A model generated the notes under the pieces. The model saw only the letters and a program-made list of their open reading frames with translations, ran no database searches and had not been told where the DNA came from. From Sympetrum striolatum (lineage: Eukaryota; Arthropoda; Insecta; Odonata; Libellulidae): a stretch of 64,000 bases of DNA. The stretch is taken from NCBI GenBank assembly GCA_947579665.1, contig OX388343.1, positions 93,538,254 to 93,602,253 of the forward strand, read 5' to 3'. Both the position numbers and the translations under genes were made by a program. Positions 31,998 through 44,503 of this stretch are shown piece by piece (position 1 is the stretch's first letter; each line of letters begins with the position of its first letter).

Positions 31998-34200
31998 CAT
32001 TTTGAGCTCATGAGTTTATCCATAGGAAGACATATAGAATAAATGATCAGTTAAAACTAATGCTGAAAATAAGAGATACACTATATTAGATATACAATAG
32101 AAGAAATTATATTTATACATTTATATATATAATTATATTATAAACATTTGCAGTTAAAAACAATATCCTCCGAAAAATCTCGCGAAAAATATACCAAAAT
32201 TTTAAAAAATTCAAATTTTGTTTATTTCTCTGTAGCAACCGAACTTTGTTTATATCAACGTAATTTTTAACAGTGTTTCCGTGAAATGAAACAGTTTTAT
32301 TAGTATTGTGCTTCTTATAATTGCTTTCTCTCGATCAATTCAACTGAATACATATAAATAAACAGGTACGTTGCGGATGTTTTTGATATAATCTTCTGAA
32401 TTAAGTATTAAATCTAATATATTATCAACGATGAACATTTAGAGATAGACAAAAATGTAGTCAGTGATGATCGTAAAGATTTCTCTTGATTCGATGCTCG
32501 GGTTCTCACAGGAGTAGAACATCCAGTGATCAATATGTAGCAAATCGCTAACATCGCATACCTGTCCAAAAAGGTAAAGCAATTTTATGTTTTGTTATAT
32601 GCAGAATACAAAAAGTGATTCATTTGTGGCAATTTTGATTGCTTTCACTCCATATAAATTTACTATCTTATCGTGAGCTGTTTAATTTTCGTTTCTGTTT
32701 TGGCATTGTGATTGAGTTTGTGTTATTAGATGGTTTTCCGTGTTTATATTACACATTTTAGTATTGGGGTAAAAGTTAGCTACACAACTCACTTACTTTC
32801 CGCGAAAAAAATTGTTGTTGGTTTTTAGGGGCATATAGAATTTATTTCTATATAATCATCGTTTCCGTTATCTCTTTGTGCCTTTCTTAAAATGTCTTCT
32901 TATCCTAATGTGATCTTAATCGTTTCATTTCCGGAGTCTCCGGGATCGAAATCCGGAACCCATAATTCGTTTCCATTTAAATTACAAGCACAAAAAACCT
33001 ACTTTAAATCGTCCTATTTTTATTCTTTTTAGTGATGCATAAATTAATATCCTACTGTTATTGGTTTAAATGCCATGGTTTTTACACTAGTGTTCCTCTC
33101 CGAGACAATCACCTGCTGACGATGTCACAGCATTATTTTTTTATTTTCAGCAACTGACCTGCTTTTAACTATTTAATTTACGAGAAACTTTTACTAGGCA
33201 GTAGTGAATCATTCAGACGTCATTTTCACAGTGATTGCGTTTCGCGAAGACGAGTGAATATTTTAAATTGGTACTTAATTGAAGTGTAACCACATGGGAA
33301 GCAATTGAATTAGGTGGCCCGATGACAATTTTCATATATTGACTGAAAAAGATTACTTTTTGTGAAATGGAATCGGTCATCAATAATTACATTAATGTGT
33401 CTGTTTATATATTATTATTAATTAATGCATTCAGAAGAAAAGAACTAGGTATACTTTGCCTGATTTAAACTAAACCCTCCTGAGGAAACGTTTTCGTCTG
33501 AAGTACCGAAAAGCTTAATAAATAATATACATTTATTTTAGTTTCCATAATTGTAAATTCAGTTTTGGAATTCTTTGCATAGTTACACCCAAAATTATTA
33601 CTTTATGATTATTTTAGTAATAAGTTGATCAATGAAGTATCTTAATGTTTGTAGTAATATAAACTACTACGAAAAATAACTTTCTTTGTATGATAACGAT
33701 CAACTATGTTACTACAAGTAAGGTATACTTACTTATTTCGAGCTAAAGGTAAAATTTTAAGTAAAAATGCAAGAAATTGATCATCATCATGGTGCATAGT
33801 CGTACATCTCATCGATTAGAAGTAAAGAATTACTTTTAATATTTCTCCCATGTATTCCACATGGGAGAATCGGGTCCATCCTGGCATCGAACCCTGGGCA
33901 TTTAAGAAATATCTCTAGATATCTAGGTCAGAACAAAATGACCATCTGTAATTATGCGTACGATTTCAAGCTGAAATCTCACCTGTAACTCCCTCAATTC
34001 ACGTCCTACCTTACCTATATATTCCTTATGGAAGGAAATTTACTGTAGCATGGCTTCTTTCCCCTGGAACAGTATAAATTTAAAATATTGTCAATGGACG
34101 TCTAATAAGATGTATGTTAGTTTCCAGTACCTAAAATAACACTAGTGGAAAGTTGATTAAGAACTATGTACTTTTTATGAAGAATTGTCAAATCTTTAAT
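31998..34200. other. No recognisable gene; tRNA-like scrap near 33880
   Basis: AT-rich sequence with no domain. On the minus strand near 33900-33880, CCCAGGGTTCGATGCCAGG looks like a T arm with a B box, so a SINE remnant is possible. A small hairpin (CCCATGTATTCCACATGGG) lies just upstream at about 33848. Confidence 0.35.
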
Positions 34201-34208
34201 TTCTATGT

Positions 34209-34236
34209 GCGCAAATATTTGCGCGGGCCCAGCTAA
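34209..34236 (+). mobile_element. Helitron-like 3' end (hairpin plus CTAA)
   Basis: The palindrome GCGCAAATATTTGCGC (34209-34224) is followed by 8 nt (GGGCCCAG), then CTAA and T. Hairpin, short spacer and CTRR before T is the known Helitron 3' signature. The spacer is the same length as at 35601-35608. The matching 5' end is not identified, and the palindrome has no loop of its own, which is unusual. Confidence 0.35.
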
Positions 34237-35581
34237 TTATTTGGAGAATGTAAATAATTAAAAATATATCAATGCGATAGTAATTATGACTTATTGTCAC
34301 TATCAATTACATAGTATTGATTTATATTTAAGTTAAAACTGATTTTCTAAACTTAGGTCCGGTATTATAACATATATTTAGAGTCGACCTTGACTGTAAT
34401 CTTCACGTAAACTCTAAAAAAACGTATTTTTGTCGATACTTAAGCCTTAATTGGTATTTAACTCTTAAAAGTAACTTTAACCGCAATGCATCATGGATGT
34501 AAACAAACTATATGGCGGAAATTTAAAGAGCTAGCCTCTCGCCTCAGTTGGTTTATCGCTGAAAAATAAGTTTGTTAGTGTTTTTTTTCGGTTGAAAATC
34601 CTCAAAATATTTTGAATAAATTTGTCTATTTCCTTTAAACAGATATTTCTCGCGACATTGCCTTTTTCTTTATTGTAAATCATATCACAGACGTTAGGTG
34701 CTGCGAAGTATTTTTTATGATTCAGATACTTCAAAAGTGTTATAATTATTTATACATTGGAAGTGAAATGAATTTATATAGTTTAGAACTGCCGATTAAA
34801 GTTAATAAAGATTAAATTATTGCATTTATTACTGATGAAGTATAAGCAGAACTCAGTTTTACGTCAACATAGACGAATTGGACATAGTTAATAACATACA
34901 TACGAGTATTGTCATTAACTTATTTATTAGTACAATTAATCATGAATGCATAATGTAATTTATCTATGTTTTTAATTGAAGTGTTTCACTAAGATATAAC
35001 CGTGATTTTGAAAACTGGCCATCAAAATTTCAATATTTTTAGTATGTTAGACTTTCTACCAGTACGTTCGTTAGGTTACGTAGCTTAGTTAGTATTATTG
35101 CAACCTTTTATGACGATAGTGTGTGTGTGCTTTACGCACATATAAACGTTGGAGATTTTCCAAAATGACACTAAGTACGCGTACAGAAGATTTAAACTTT
35201 AGTGAATTTAAGTATTGTCTCATAAGTAATGTACGGTATCTGTAGAATGGGAGAAATGAGAGGCATGTAGTGTTGGAATCTATCATTAAAGGTCTATAAA
35301 ACTTCTTGGCTTTCTACAATCATATAAGAGCCATTGTAACTGTATACTCATTTATATTGAATGCATACAAATGAAATACCTACAAGTATATGTATACTTA
35401 TATACTATCCAAACATCATAAATTTCATTCTCAATCCATTTTCCTAGATAAAATCTTTAATGCGAACCAATATACAAACCATAAAGTCATCCACCTAAAG
35501 GCTGAGAGGGTCTTCTACCGGTCAACCATTAGCTGCTAAAATCGTGAGAGAGTATAACTTCATACATGTTTACTTATTATC

Positions 35582-35612
35582 CCCGTTGAATTTCAACGGG
35601 CACTTCCGCTAG
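35582..35612 (+). mobile_element. Helitron-like 3' end (hairpin plus CTAG)
   Basis: The 9-bp hairpin CCCGTTGAATTTCAACGGG is followed by CACTTCCG and CTAG, then T. This matches the terminal layout of Helitrons, which insert between A and T and duplicate no target. The element upstream is non-coding. Confidence 0.45.
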
Positions 35613-38600
35613 TATTTATAAAAGCACAAACCTTCGTTTGTGTAGTTATTTCAACTCAGATTACCAATACCGAAACCAAAGTAGCTTACGCAATAACCCT
35701 CTGAATCGGGAGAGTTCAGTAGATGTAGCTAACAATTTCGGGTGAGGATCACAATGACAGCAAATTGCTCACTATATTCATTGCACCATATTTTGAAATT
35801 ACCCTTAAATTGAGTAATTATTTTACTACGACAAGGAAAACGCTCTCAGATATAAAATAAGATCAGACGAAAATTATATAATTCTTATAAGATATAGGGG
35901 GAAATTTACATAATACTACTAAATTGAATTATGTAAAAATATAATAAGAGAAGGAAAGAGAAATAACATTGGCCTTAGTGCGTTCAGAAAGAGCGCAATC
36001 AGAATGTTTATTGTATTTAATAGTTGGTCTTTAACCAATCCATAAAGTTAATCAAGTTTATTCAAAGGAAGCTTGGTGGTTAAAAGCTTCGAAATTTTAC
36101 TCACTGGACATACCATAAAAAGTATTTAGAACTTGTATAGGCGTCATTGAAAAAGGAAGAACCCAAAACTCCTTGGCAAGGTTAAGATAGGTATGATAGA
36201 TTTTATGGATAAAAGATGTACGATCACTAAAAGGTAATTTGGATTGGCTTTATGAGAAGTAACGATATTGTAAATCAACAGGGCAAGGAGCATTGTGGAG
36301 AAAGAAAAAAGACTGTTGAAATAATGATATCACCATGAACCTAGTTGAAATCTGGCAACCAGAGGCTCAAAGCCTTCCGAGAATCCGAGAATGCTTGGGA
36401 AGGTCAATATCCAACGTTGGAAAGAAAGCGTCTGGTAATCTTACAAGGTACTTATTCAAAATAGGATAAAAGGATAACAAATCGACCAATAGATGTCTGC
36501 TATATAGTAATATTATCGCAAAAGGTCGTTGAGATGTTAGCAATCGTTATAAGTTATTTTCTGCTGTTCCAATTGTTGCATTCTGTAAAGTATTTATTGA
36601 AATAGATTTAATATCATGGCATTAAAAGAAATAAAGTACGATAAACAAAGGAGTTTTAAATACAATGACGTGCCCGATTGGCTATAACGATTTATAATCT
36701 CCAAAATAATTCAATATTCACGCGTTTTAAATGATTCGGGAGGTTTATCGAAGAAATTATGAACTATAATGTAATTTACAGCACCAAAGATTGGAGCAGA
36801 AAGGAAACTGGGAGCGATACCTTTACTTAAATTGAAAGGGACGAAGATGGCGTGAAACAAGAAGACCGTGGAATTATGAAAATGGAGGATATAAAGTGAC
36901 TTCGATGACCGTTGATAACAGAGCTCGTGGAGATCATTGGCATAAATTTTACGACGATCGTAAAAAGGGACCGAGAAATTGCCTATACTCTCTCGAGAGA
37001 TGAAATATAATGGGAAATATAAAACGCCAGTGGCGTATTTAATAAATATTCTCAAGTTTTCCAGAAATGCTTTCTTAACGATTTGAGAGACAACGCGATT
37101 ACGTGAAATTTCAATCCGCCAATGTCTATGCTGGCGTGATCATCCTGCTTTTGATGAGTATAGTTTTTGTAATTTATTCACACATATTGTGTGACGATAA
37201 ATTTTTATGTGCCTAGTTCAAAAGGAAGGGAAGATAATTTTGAGGAAGGAAGTTAAACGGAGGGCATGTGATTGAATACTATCCTGGATCAAGTGTGTCG
37301 TTAGTTTTTATTCTCATGCGTGATTGAAAATCCGTTGCTTTGACCGCTCATATTGCGGCTCAGAGCAATACTTAGGCGTGATTTTAAAGCTCTATTTTAT
37401 GCTTGAAAATTGTGAGAAAGGTACAAAAAAGCAAACCTTCTTAGGAAAGGGAAATTAAAATTTAGCAGCATAATCATTATTGTTTGTATTATACTGCTTT
37501 GGACTCGAAAATTAAGTATTCATTCAGGGAGAAGTAAATACAGCCTCGGAAATCAAATTACATTTAATCCTTTGGTATAAAATTTTGTAGGTAGAAGGGT
37601 CTAGGATAAAGGCATTTTGACAAAGATGCAGTTTTTTTATATGAACTCCAGAAAATGTTATTTCTGATAGAAGTCAAGCATTTTTAATTAAAACATGTAT
37701 GTGTATATGTACATTTTTTATGATATTTGTAACTTATTTTGTTTTGGCGAGCGTTTTGATTTTCATGGGCAGTTTAAGGAATTTTGGGAGTAATAATTTG
37801 TAAAATCTGCTTAAAACTTTAGGAAGTACTACTGATGAAAATCATTTATCCTCTTGATATTTTATTTATTACTGTTGTTAGTAGGTGTTTCAGACGTAAA
37901 ATATCTCAAGGAACCTAGCTTAGTTTAGGAATTGTTTTTATTAGGTTTTCAGAAAACATTACGCTCTGTAAAGAATTTCCTGTGGTTAGTAAACACCCTG
38001 GAAAAGACGGACATGGTGATCAAGAAACCCGGAAGAATGTACGCTATTCAGTGTTGGGATTTTTTCCAAACTATTATTATGGCTTCGAGAGTAGAACTGA
38101 GCGAGGCAGAGAACGGTGAACATTGGAAAAATCTCCGCTGAAGCCTGTCCGAAATGCCGTTTGATAAGAAAATTGGTAGGAAAAGGAGGAAGAGATTTCT
38201 GATCGGTGATTCCTCTGAAATGGAGACACAAGCTATGATTTAGTGATCACAATGCAACCTAAGATCTTTTCTTATGTTTTACTCTTTGGAGAACCATCGC
38301 GATATCCGTATCTTACAACGTAAATGCATCGTTTTTTTTCCAATTATTATTTCCAGTTTTAAGCGTTTTATGGATTCAATAATGCATGAGAGATAAATAT
38401 GCAATTATACTTTTTAGACGTAGAATACATTGATTACATTAAAAATGGCACGGAGAAAAGATATAAGAGAAGGAAAAAAGTCCACTATCAATGTGATATG
38501 ACAACAAACTATTCATGGACTAATAATGTAATGATACATGTTAGATTTATGTCGTAGTTGAACTAAATTTTTCTGTTTTGCGTTATATAATTACTTGTTA

Positions 38601-41600
38601 GAAAATTGGAGCCCATTGGCGGTTTTCTTGATGATATTGCTTTAAGAGCATTTTTTGTAAGTCACAACAGAGAACTTAAGCTAAATTTTCAATAATAAAT
38701 GTTTATAATATATATTTACATGCCTGTTTGATTTTTAGGTCGGTTAATACGGAGAATAAACAAAAAATATTGATGCATTTTAAGACAGGTCTATCAGGTA
38801 ATACCCTAAATTACCCTGTGACAAATTTTTAGGTCCGCTCGGTTTATAGAATAGTGATCCTAGGTCTCTGGGGTAAATAACCACCAGATATATTTGTCTG
38901 TACCATTAGTATTCTACTATCAAACTAATAAACCAAAAGGAAATTTAAATCTACTGGCAAAGTGTTTGAAACCCTTTGAGTATATTTCTAATTTTAACCT
39001 TCGGTCAAAAGTATCCAACCAAATTTTTTGTTCTCTCCTTCCGGTGGATAAAATGCTGTTACCTCGAAAAGTTTCCTCAGAAAGGTGTAGCGTTTCTGTA
39101 TTTTTTAAAGTAAGATATATCAGATATCAAAAAGTGTATCCTAACGTATCATTTCTTCACTCTTAGTTCACATTAATTTTTTCATTCTTGAGGGTTCCCG
39201 CTAATCTAAATGTGATGACATGCTGCACACCCAACCGGAGCACATTGCCATAGATTAGATAGAGGAAACTCATCATCTCGCTCGATGTGTCTCGAAAAAA
39301 CTAAGATATTTTACGCTGATTACCAGCAAAAAATATGCCTGCTGCCGTTCTTAAATCCAATTTCACTCTATTAACTATTTTGAACCGAACCGATCAATTT
39401 AATATCATGCCGAACAGAAACTTCGTCTGATTCTCTTGCAAGACGTTTTATGAATCACGGTTCATGATACTTCTTCCTTGCTATTACATCAAGTAGCATT
39501 GCCTTCCTGCAGAGCCAACTCTCCATCGTTTTCTTGAATTGTTTTTTTTTACTTCTTCGAACTAGGAAAGTTTTTGGTAAGCTTACTTAAGTATTTATTA
39601 GTAATTCATACATTTTTTTCATTGTATGAATATACTAGAGTTTTTAGTTGACTATTATATATGTGATCGTGAGTCTATTAATTACTTTGGTCATTAACTG
39701 TTGTTTTGTGATGAGCCTGTCCCTCTTGTTAGATCGTAAAGCTAGTATCAGATAACTCCCAGCCATCACATGTTCTTTAGCCTCCATGTGTAAATCTTCC
39801 GAAGACGAATTGCGAAGTTTTTGAATAGAATGTTAACTTTCTAACTTTATATGCTTTTCAGAAATATTCCCTTTGGCAGCAGTATGAATGATACGATCAA
39901 GTTCTTACGACGAGGCTTATTTCAGACTTGAAATGATTGGAAAATAATGCTACGTAAAGATTTTGCCGTAACTATCTCTGTAGAATTGGCCAAAATGAAC
40001 TTTTCCAAACTGAAAATGATTAAAACTTATCTATTTATTATCCTTGTTTCAAGAAACATAAAAATCTTTCTCAATTCTGTCAATAGGAAGTTTGGAAAAC
40101 TATTTCAATAATTTTTCTGAGTTTACAGGGGGTTTAATATAGGGAAGAGAGGAATTCTTATAAAGAAACATAGTAAAATATTATTTGTGAATTAGTTAAT
40201 GTGGACTACCACGAACGACTAAGTGGCTTGCCCAAGATCAACCTTATAAGCATGCATAACTTTAATTTCATTGATGCCAGAGGAAGTAATTACAAATACG
40301 TAATTATAGTGCCCAGGTTTCGATTATAAATCCGATTGACATTATCTATTGGATCCGAAATGAAAACAGCGATTCGCAAGTCCCTAAGTTGATCTCAATT
40401 GATCTCTTCCCTTTTTAATCTGTACCAGACGCTTCAGCAAGTGTAGTTTTGAATGGAACACGCACACCCCCACTGGGGGACTCCACCTACATTCACATGA
40501 TTCGACCCATTCCACATAATCCCCACTCGTCCACCTCATCATCTTCGCCCCACCCTTCATCCCATCACACCCTGCTGCCGTATCAACTGAGGCGCGCAAA
40601 CTCTCGATCTCTGATTCCCTTTTCCCCTAATCTTTTCTCGCATCTTCCCTTCCTTCTTCAATGGTTCCTCGCCCCGCCTCTTCCCCAGCCACCTGTCGCT
40701 CCACCGCTGACGAATCCATCCCCCGCTCAGCGGGACTCTTCATATTTTATTCATAGTCGAGGCGCCATAATATGAGGGTGGTTACCGCGCGGTCGAATGG
40801 GGCGGAAGGTGTGGGATGCCGTGTATGTGGAAGGAGAGGTGATGGGGAGATAAATCGAGAGAGGGTGGCGCTCTTTATTGAGATCTCTTGCGGGAATGTC
40901 GAATCCATTTTGTTTTTTTTTTAGTTCCACCGGCCTGAAATACGCCAGGTGAAATTCATAAAGAGGGAGCGATGCACTTGCCCAAAAGGCGTCACGGATA
41001 AGAGAAGTTTTTCGTATCTGTTTTGTGTTTGGAATAGGCTAATGTTTCGGGAAGGGAATTTTCTAGAGGAGAAGGAAGGAGAGGTATAGGAACCTTTGAT
41101 ACAAGTGCAGACGACAATTCGAAGATTTAATTTTACGCTAGTACAATGAAAAATCTATCCCAGTAGTGGAGAACTGGGCGTTTCCAATGTTTTCTTCACC
41201 TCACATCTTTCAACTAACTCCATAATTTCGAAAAGTTTATCTTCGTTTCTTATTTATCACGTTTAGTATAATCAACAAGAAGTGCTATTTCTTTGTTTGC
41301 TGAACCATTCAGTTCGTTCTTTCTTTATTGATATTTAAAGTTCGGGATATTTGACTACTGCAGGCACCATGAGACTCAATATCAAGCTTACAAGTTCTCC
41401 TTTTGCCTTACATAAAACACATTTACATTTAAAATAAGGCTAGCTACTCTTTGTCTAGTCGCTTCCATATTAGAATCACAAAATTATATCGGATTAAAGG
41501 TTAAAAGTTTATATGAAAACCATTCTTTTGTGATTGTGGAAGACATTCTTGTATGAAATTGAACAAATGTTTATTTGTTCAATTAAACCTTCAGCATTAA

Positions 41601-44499
41601 TTCAACCTTTAGCATTTGCAAAGAAAGAAATATTGGAACACGGAAATATTACACCATTATTGTACTCTACTAATAATAGTGTGGTATTCCTTTCTTGCTT
41701 TCTCGGATTACCGGGAAGTAAGAGGAGGAACGCCGACAAAGACGGCTTTTGGAGATTTTAAACCTCTAATAAAAACTAACTAAACCTTCAGCATTTGTTC
41801 TAAAAAACATGGAGGCGCATTGTTTATTAACAATTCCCTTAGCTACATGAAATTTTAAGATAATGTTTGCTTATAAGGGAAAGTGAGATTTTCATCAAAA
41901 TTTTGTTTTGAAGTCGATCTTTACAAAATACCCCCATCTTGAGACAATTATTTGTAAAAAAACCCTTTCATCACGAAAAGTCGTTGAAAGATGAGAAAAT
42001 TAATTAAAATAGATAGTGATTTACTTAAGAAGGTTTTTTGAAATAAACCATAATTAATTGCAGAATTAAATTACCACGGAAGAGCTGAATCCGCTTGGCC
42101 GAAGACCACCGAAAATTCAATGTTTTATGAATCTATACAAGGAATAATGAGTCAAAAAATATAGCTATTGTTTGAAATACATGAGCATGAACATATTTTC
42201 TCCTCGTTGCGGGATTGATAAGTCTCCTTGCTCAAGTTTATCCTCGTGGGGAGGCTTGCGGGAAACGTTTTGCCACGGGTCTCGCCGTTGAAACGTGCAG
42301 TAGATTGCGTGACGGTATTTCTAGTCCAGAAACACCTCTCACGGAATTAGTCGAGAGATGGAAATCTCTTTTATTGAGGCCGTAGATGAATCAAAGCGCG
42401 GTTTTTTCGACTGTGTTTGGGATTCATGTCGATAATCTCGATGTAAATGGTTGGAGTGGCACCTCCCTACAATTAGCGGGTCTTAAACTTCTTCTTGGGT
42501 TTATGAGGGAATCGTGACAGAGAGCCAGGAAATTACTACCTTAAAAGAGGCGCATTTGCTAATCCGGGAGAGAGGAAGAAGTGTTTCGAATTTGAATTCG
42601 CAGATTATTCATCCGTTGATTGAGGTGAGGTTTTGATTCGATGATGCTACGGTTCACTCTCGAAATGTTCTTTTCAACTGATTACCGAAACCTCCGAAGT
42701 AATCTTCAGCTTTGCTTAAATTTTAATAGTTTCTGAGATAGATCAGAGATGTGGAAACTGCGGTCTCTACACCAAATTTGGCCTTTTTGGGGCGCATTAC
42801 GGTCTTTTAGTCACTTACTAAAACGGATGCTCCCAAAAAATAATTGTGTATCCTAATCTTAATAATTACTCTGGTGAAAAATAAATTGGAAAATTTTCTT
42901 GCTCAGTATACTATCGAATGGATCGATTCCTCATAAAATATTTTATGCTTAAATATTCAAATTCAGACGCAAAAGTGACCCGATGGTTTTGTTGCGTCCT
43001 TCAAAGTGGCCAAACTTTGCCTCCTGACAGAAAACCTCCCTACCACTGTTTTAGACAACCTTATACTGGTCTTAAGTTGCTTGGGTACCATTTTATACAC
43101 ATTAACCATTTCATCGTTTTTATCATGCTATATCATTCATATGGAAGACGTTTCTGCCTAAAAATACATTGAGTTCTAGGATAGGTGAGAATTTGAAAAT
43201 TTTTATCCCCAAAAAAATCCAAGAGCATCACGAAATTACCGCTGATTCCCAATACAATAAACATAAACTGTGCTGAAAATTCACTATCTTCTCACATATA
43301 TAAATACAATATTCCTTGACTTTGTAATTAGAGATATTTAAATTAATAAAAAACGGGCTTATGAAGAATCATTTAAAATTATATGATGTAAGATAAGAAA
43401 CTGTCTGTATTTGAATTTAATAGCATAAATCTAAAGAGAGACTAATTTAAAATTTTAGTTGGCCTTCAAAAATTTATATAGAACTCATTAATTCCTGGTT
43501 TAGACACTTTTACAGGTTCAGCTGCAATTATGCCTCGTGCACTCTTTTTATACGATTGTTGTCAAATTCAACGAATAATCATAATTTTCTTGCTGAATTG
43601 CTTTTTTTACACTGAAAAGGTTCTCCTGCCCATTTTGTTTATAGCATGTAAAGGTTGTTTTGTTGAGCAATAGAAATATATATTTATTTATAAATTAAAT
43701 TCAAACAATAAAAATAATTAACAATGAAAAGAATTAAACAGAATTTTGAACTAATTTATTAGATTCCTTTAAATAACTTGAATGTTTGTATTCAGTTTAA
43801 ATTCTGCCTCCAGACTTTTAAAACTTGGGAATTCTTGTTCACATTTAATTATTCCTTCGCTTTTAACGTATGATAAGGAGTGTCAGGAGGCTAGTCTCAC
43901 CGCTAGATTTATAATCACAAACTATTACTCCTCCTTACTTCAAACCGATATCTTCATCCAGGGTTCTCTCACTTCTCAGCAATTACAGCCACTTCGGAGA
44001 AACATCACGGATCTGATCGGCAGAATGAAGAAGAGAGCTAATGCAAATAGGCTCTCGTGACTGATTTATCGAAGATGCGTTTATCTCGAGCTCCGCAAGA
44101 CGAGGAAAAAAACTTTTCATTAACAACGTGCTGTCGTCTGGTAAGTAGTCTCGGATAATATTTTCCGAATTGACAGATTTTTGTTTTAATCTCTGAGGTT
44201 ATTCGACTCGGAATTCTATTTATTAAGATCGTCCCGAACTAAAAAAGTAATAAATGTAATTTGCTATCGGTTATTTATCGCTTTGCTTATTAGAGAAACT
44301 TGTTTTGAAACTTATAAGATAATGAGAAACATCACAAATACATAAGGATTCGAGATGAAGATGATTTATCGTCGTAATAACCACAGCGTGACAGTAAGGG
44401 ATTTATTCCGAAGATCTCTTCTTATTTCAATTCCGTATGCAAATAAAAATACGCCCTTCGATAATGGAATTTAAAAACGAGAACTGCAACGCTGAATCT
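35613..44499. other. No recognisable gene; GC-richer patch at about 40440-40870
   Basis: About 9 kb with no recognisable exon or element. The GC-richer patch at 40440-40870 contains a small palindrome (CCCCCACTGGGGG) and a Ser/Pro/His-rich open stretch at 40449-40775 (108 codons) that resembles no known protein. The region 36260-36440 is less AT-rich but has no clear frame. Decayed elements that I cannot name are likely. Confidence 0.4.
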
Positions 44500-44503
44500 T
44501 TTT

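Larger units (their letters stand above)
30662..35612 (+). mobile_element. Possible composite non-autonomous Helitron
   Basis: The left side starts with TCTTTATATATAATTTCC preceded by A, followed by a GTCC repeat. T-rich TC starts of this kind are known from insect Helitrons. The right side ends with a hairpin (CCCGTTGAATTTCAACGGG, 35582-35600), 8 nt, CTAG, then T. This is the expected layout of a Helitron 3' end inserted between A and T. No Rep/helicase frame is inside, and the interval also holds another repeat copy and a second 3' end at 34236. The 3' end is better supported than the pairing of both ends, which is inference. Confidence 0.3.

Noticed and set aside
33478..33530. GTCTGAAG...CCGAAAAGC, resembling Penelope-type ends
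   Set aside because: CTGANGA is incomplete and no cleavage triplet follows; too weak.
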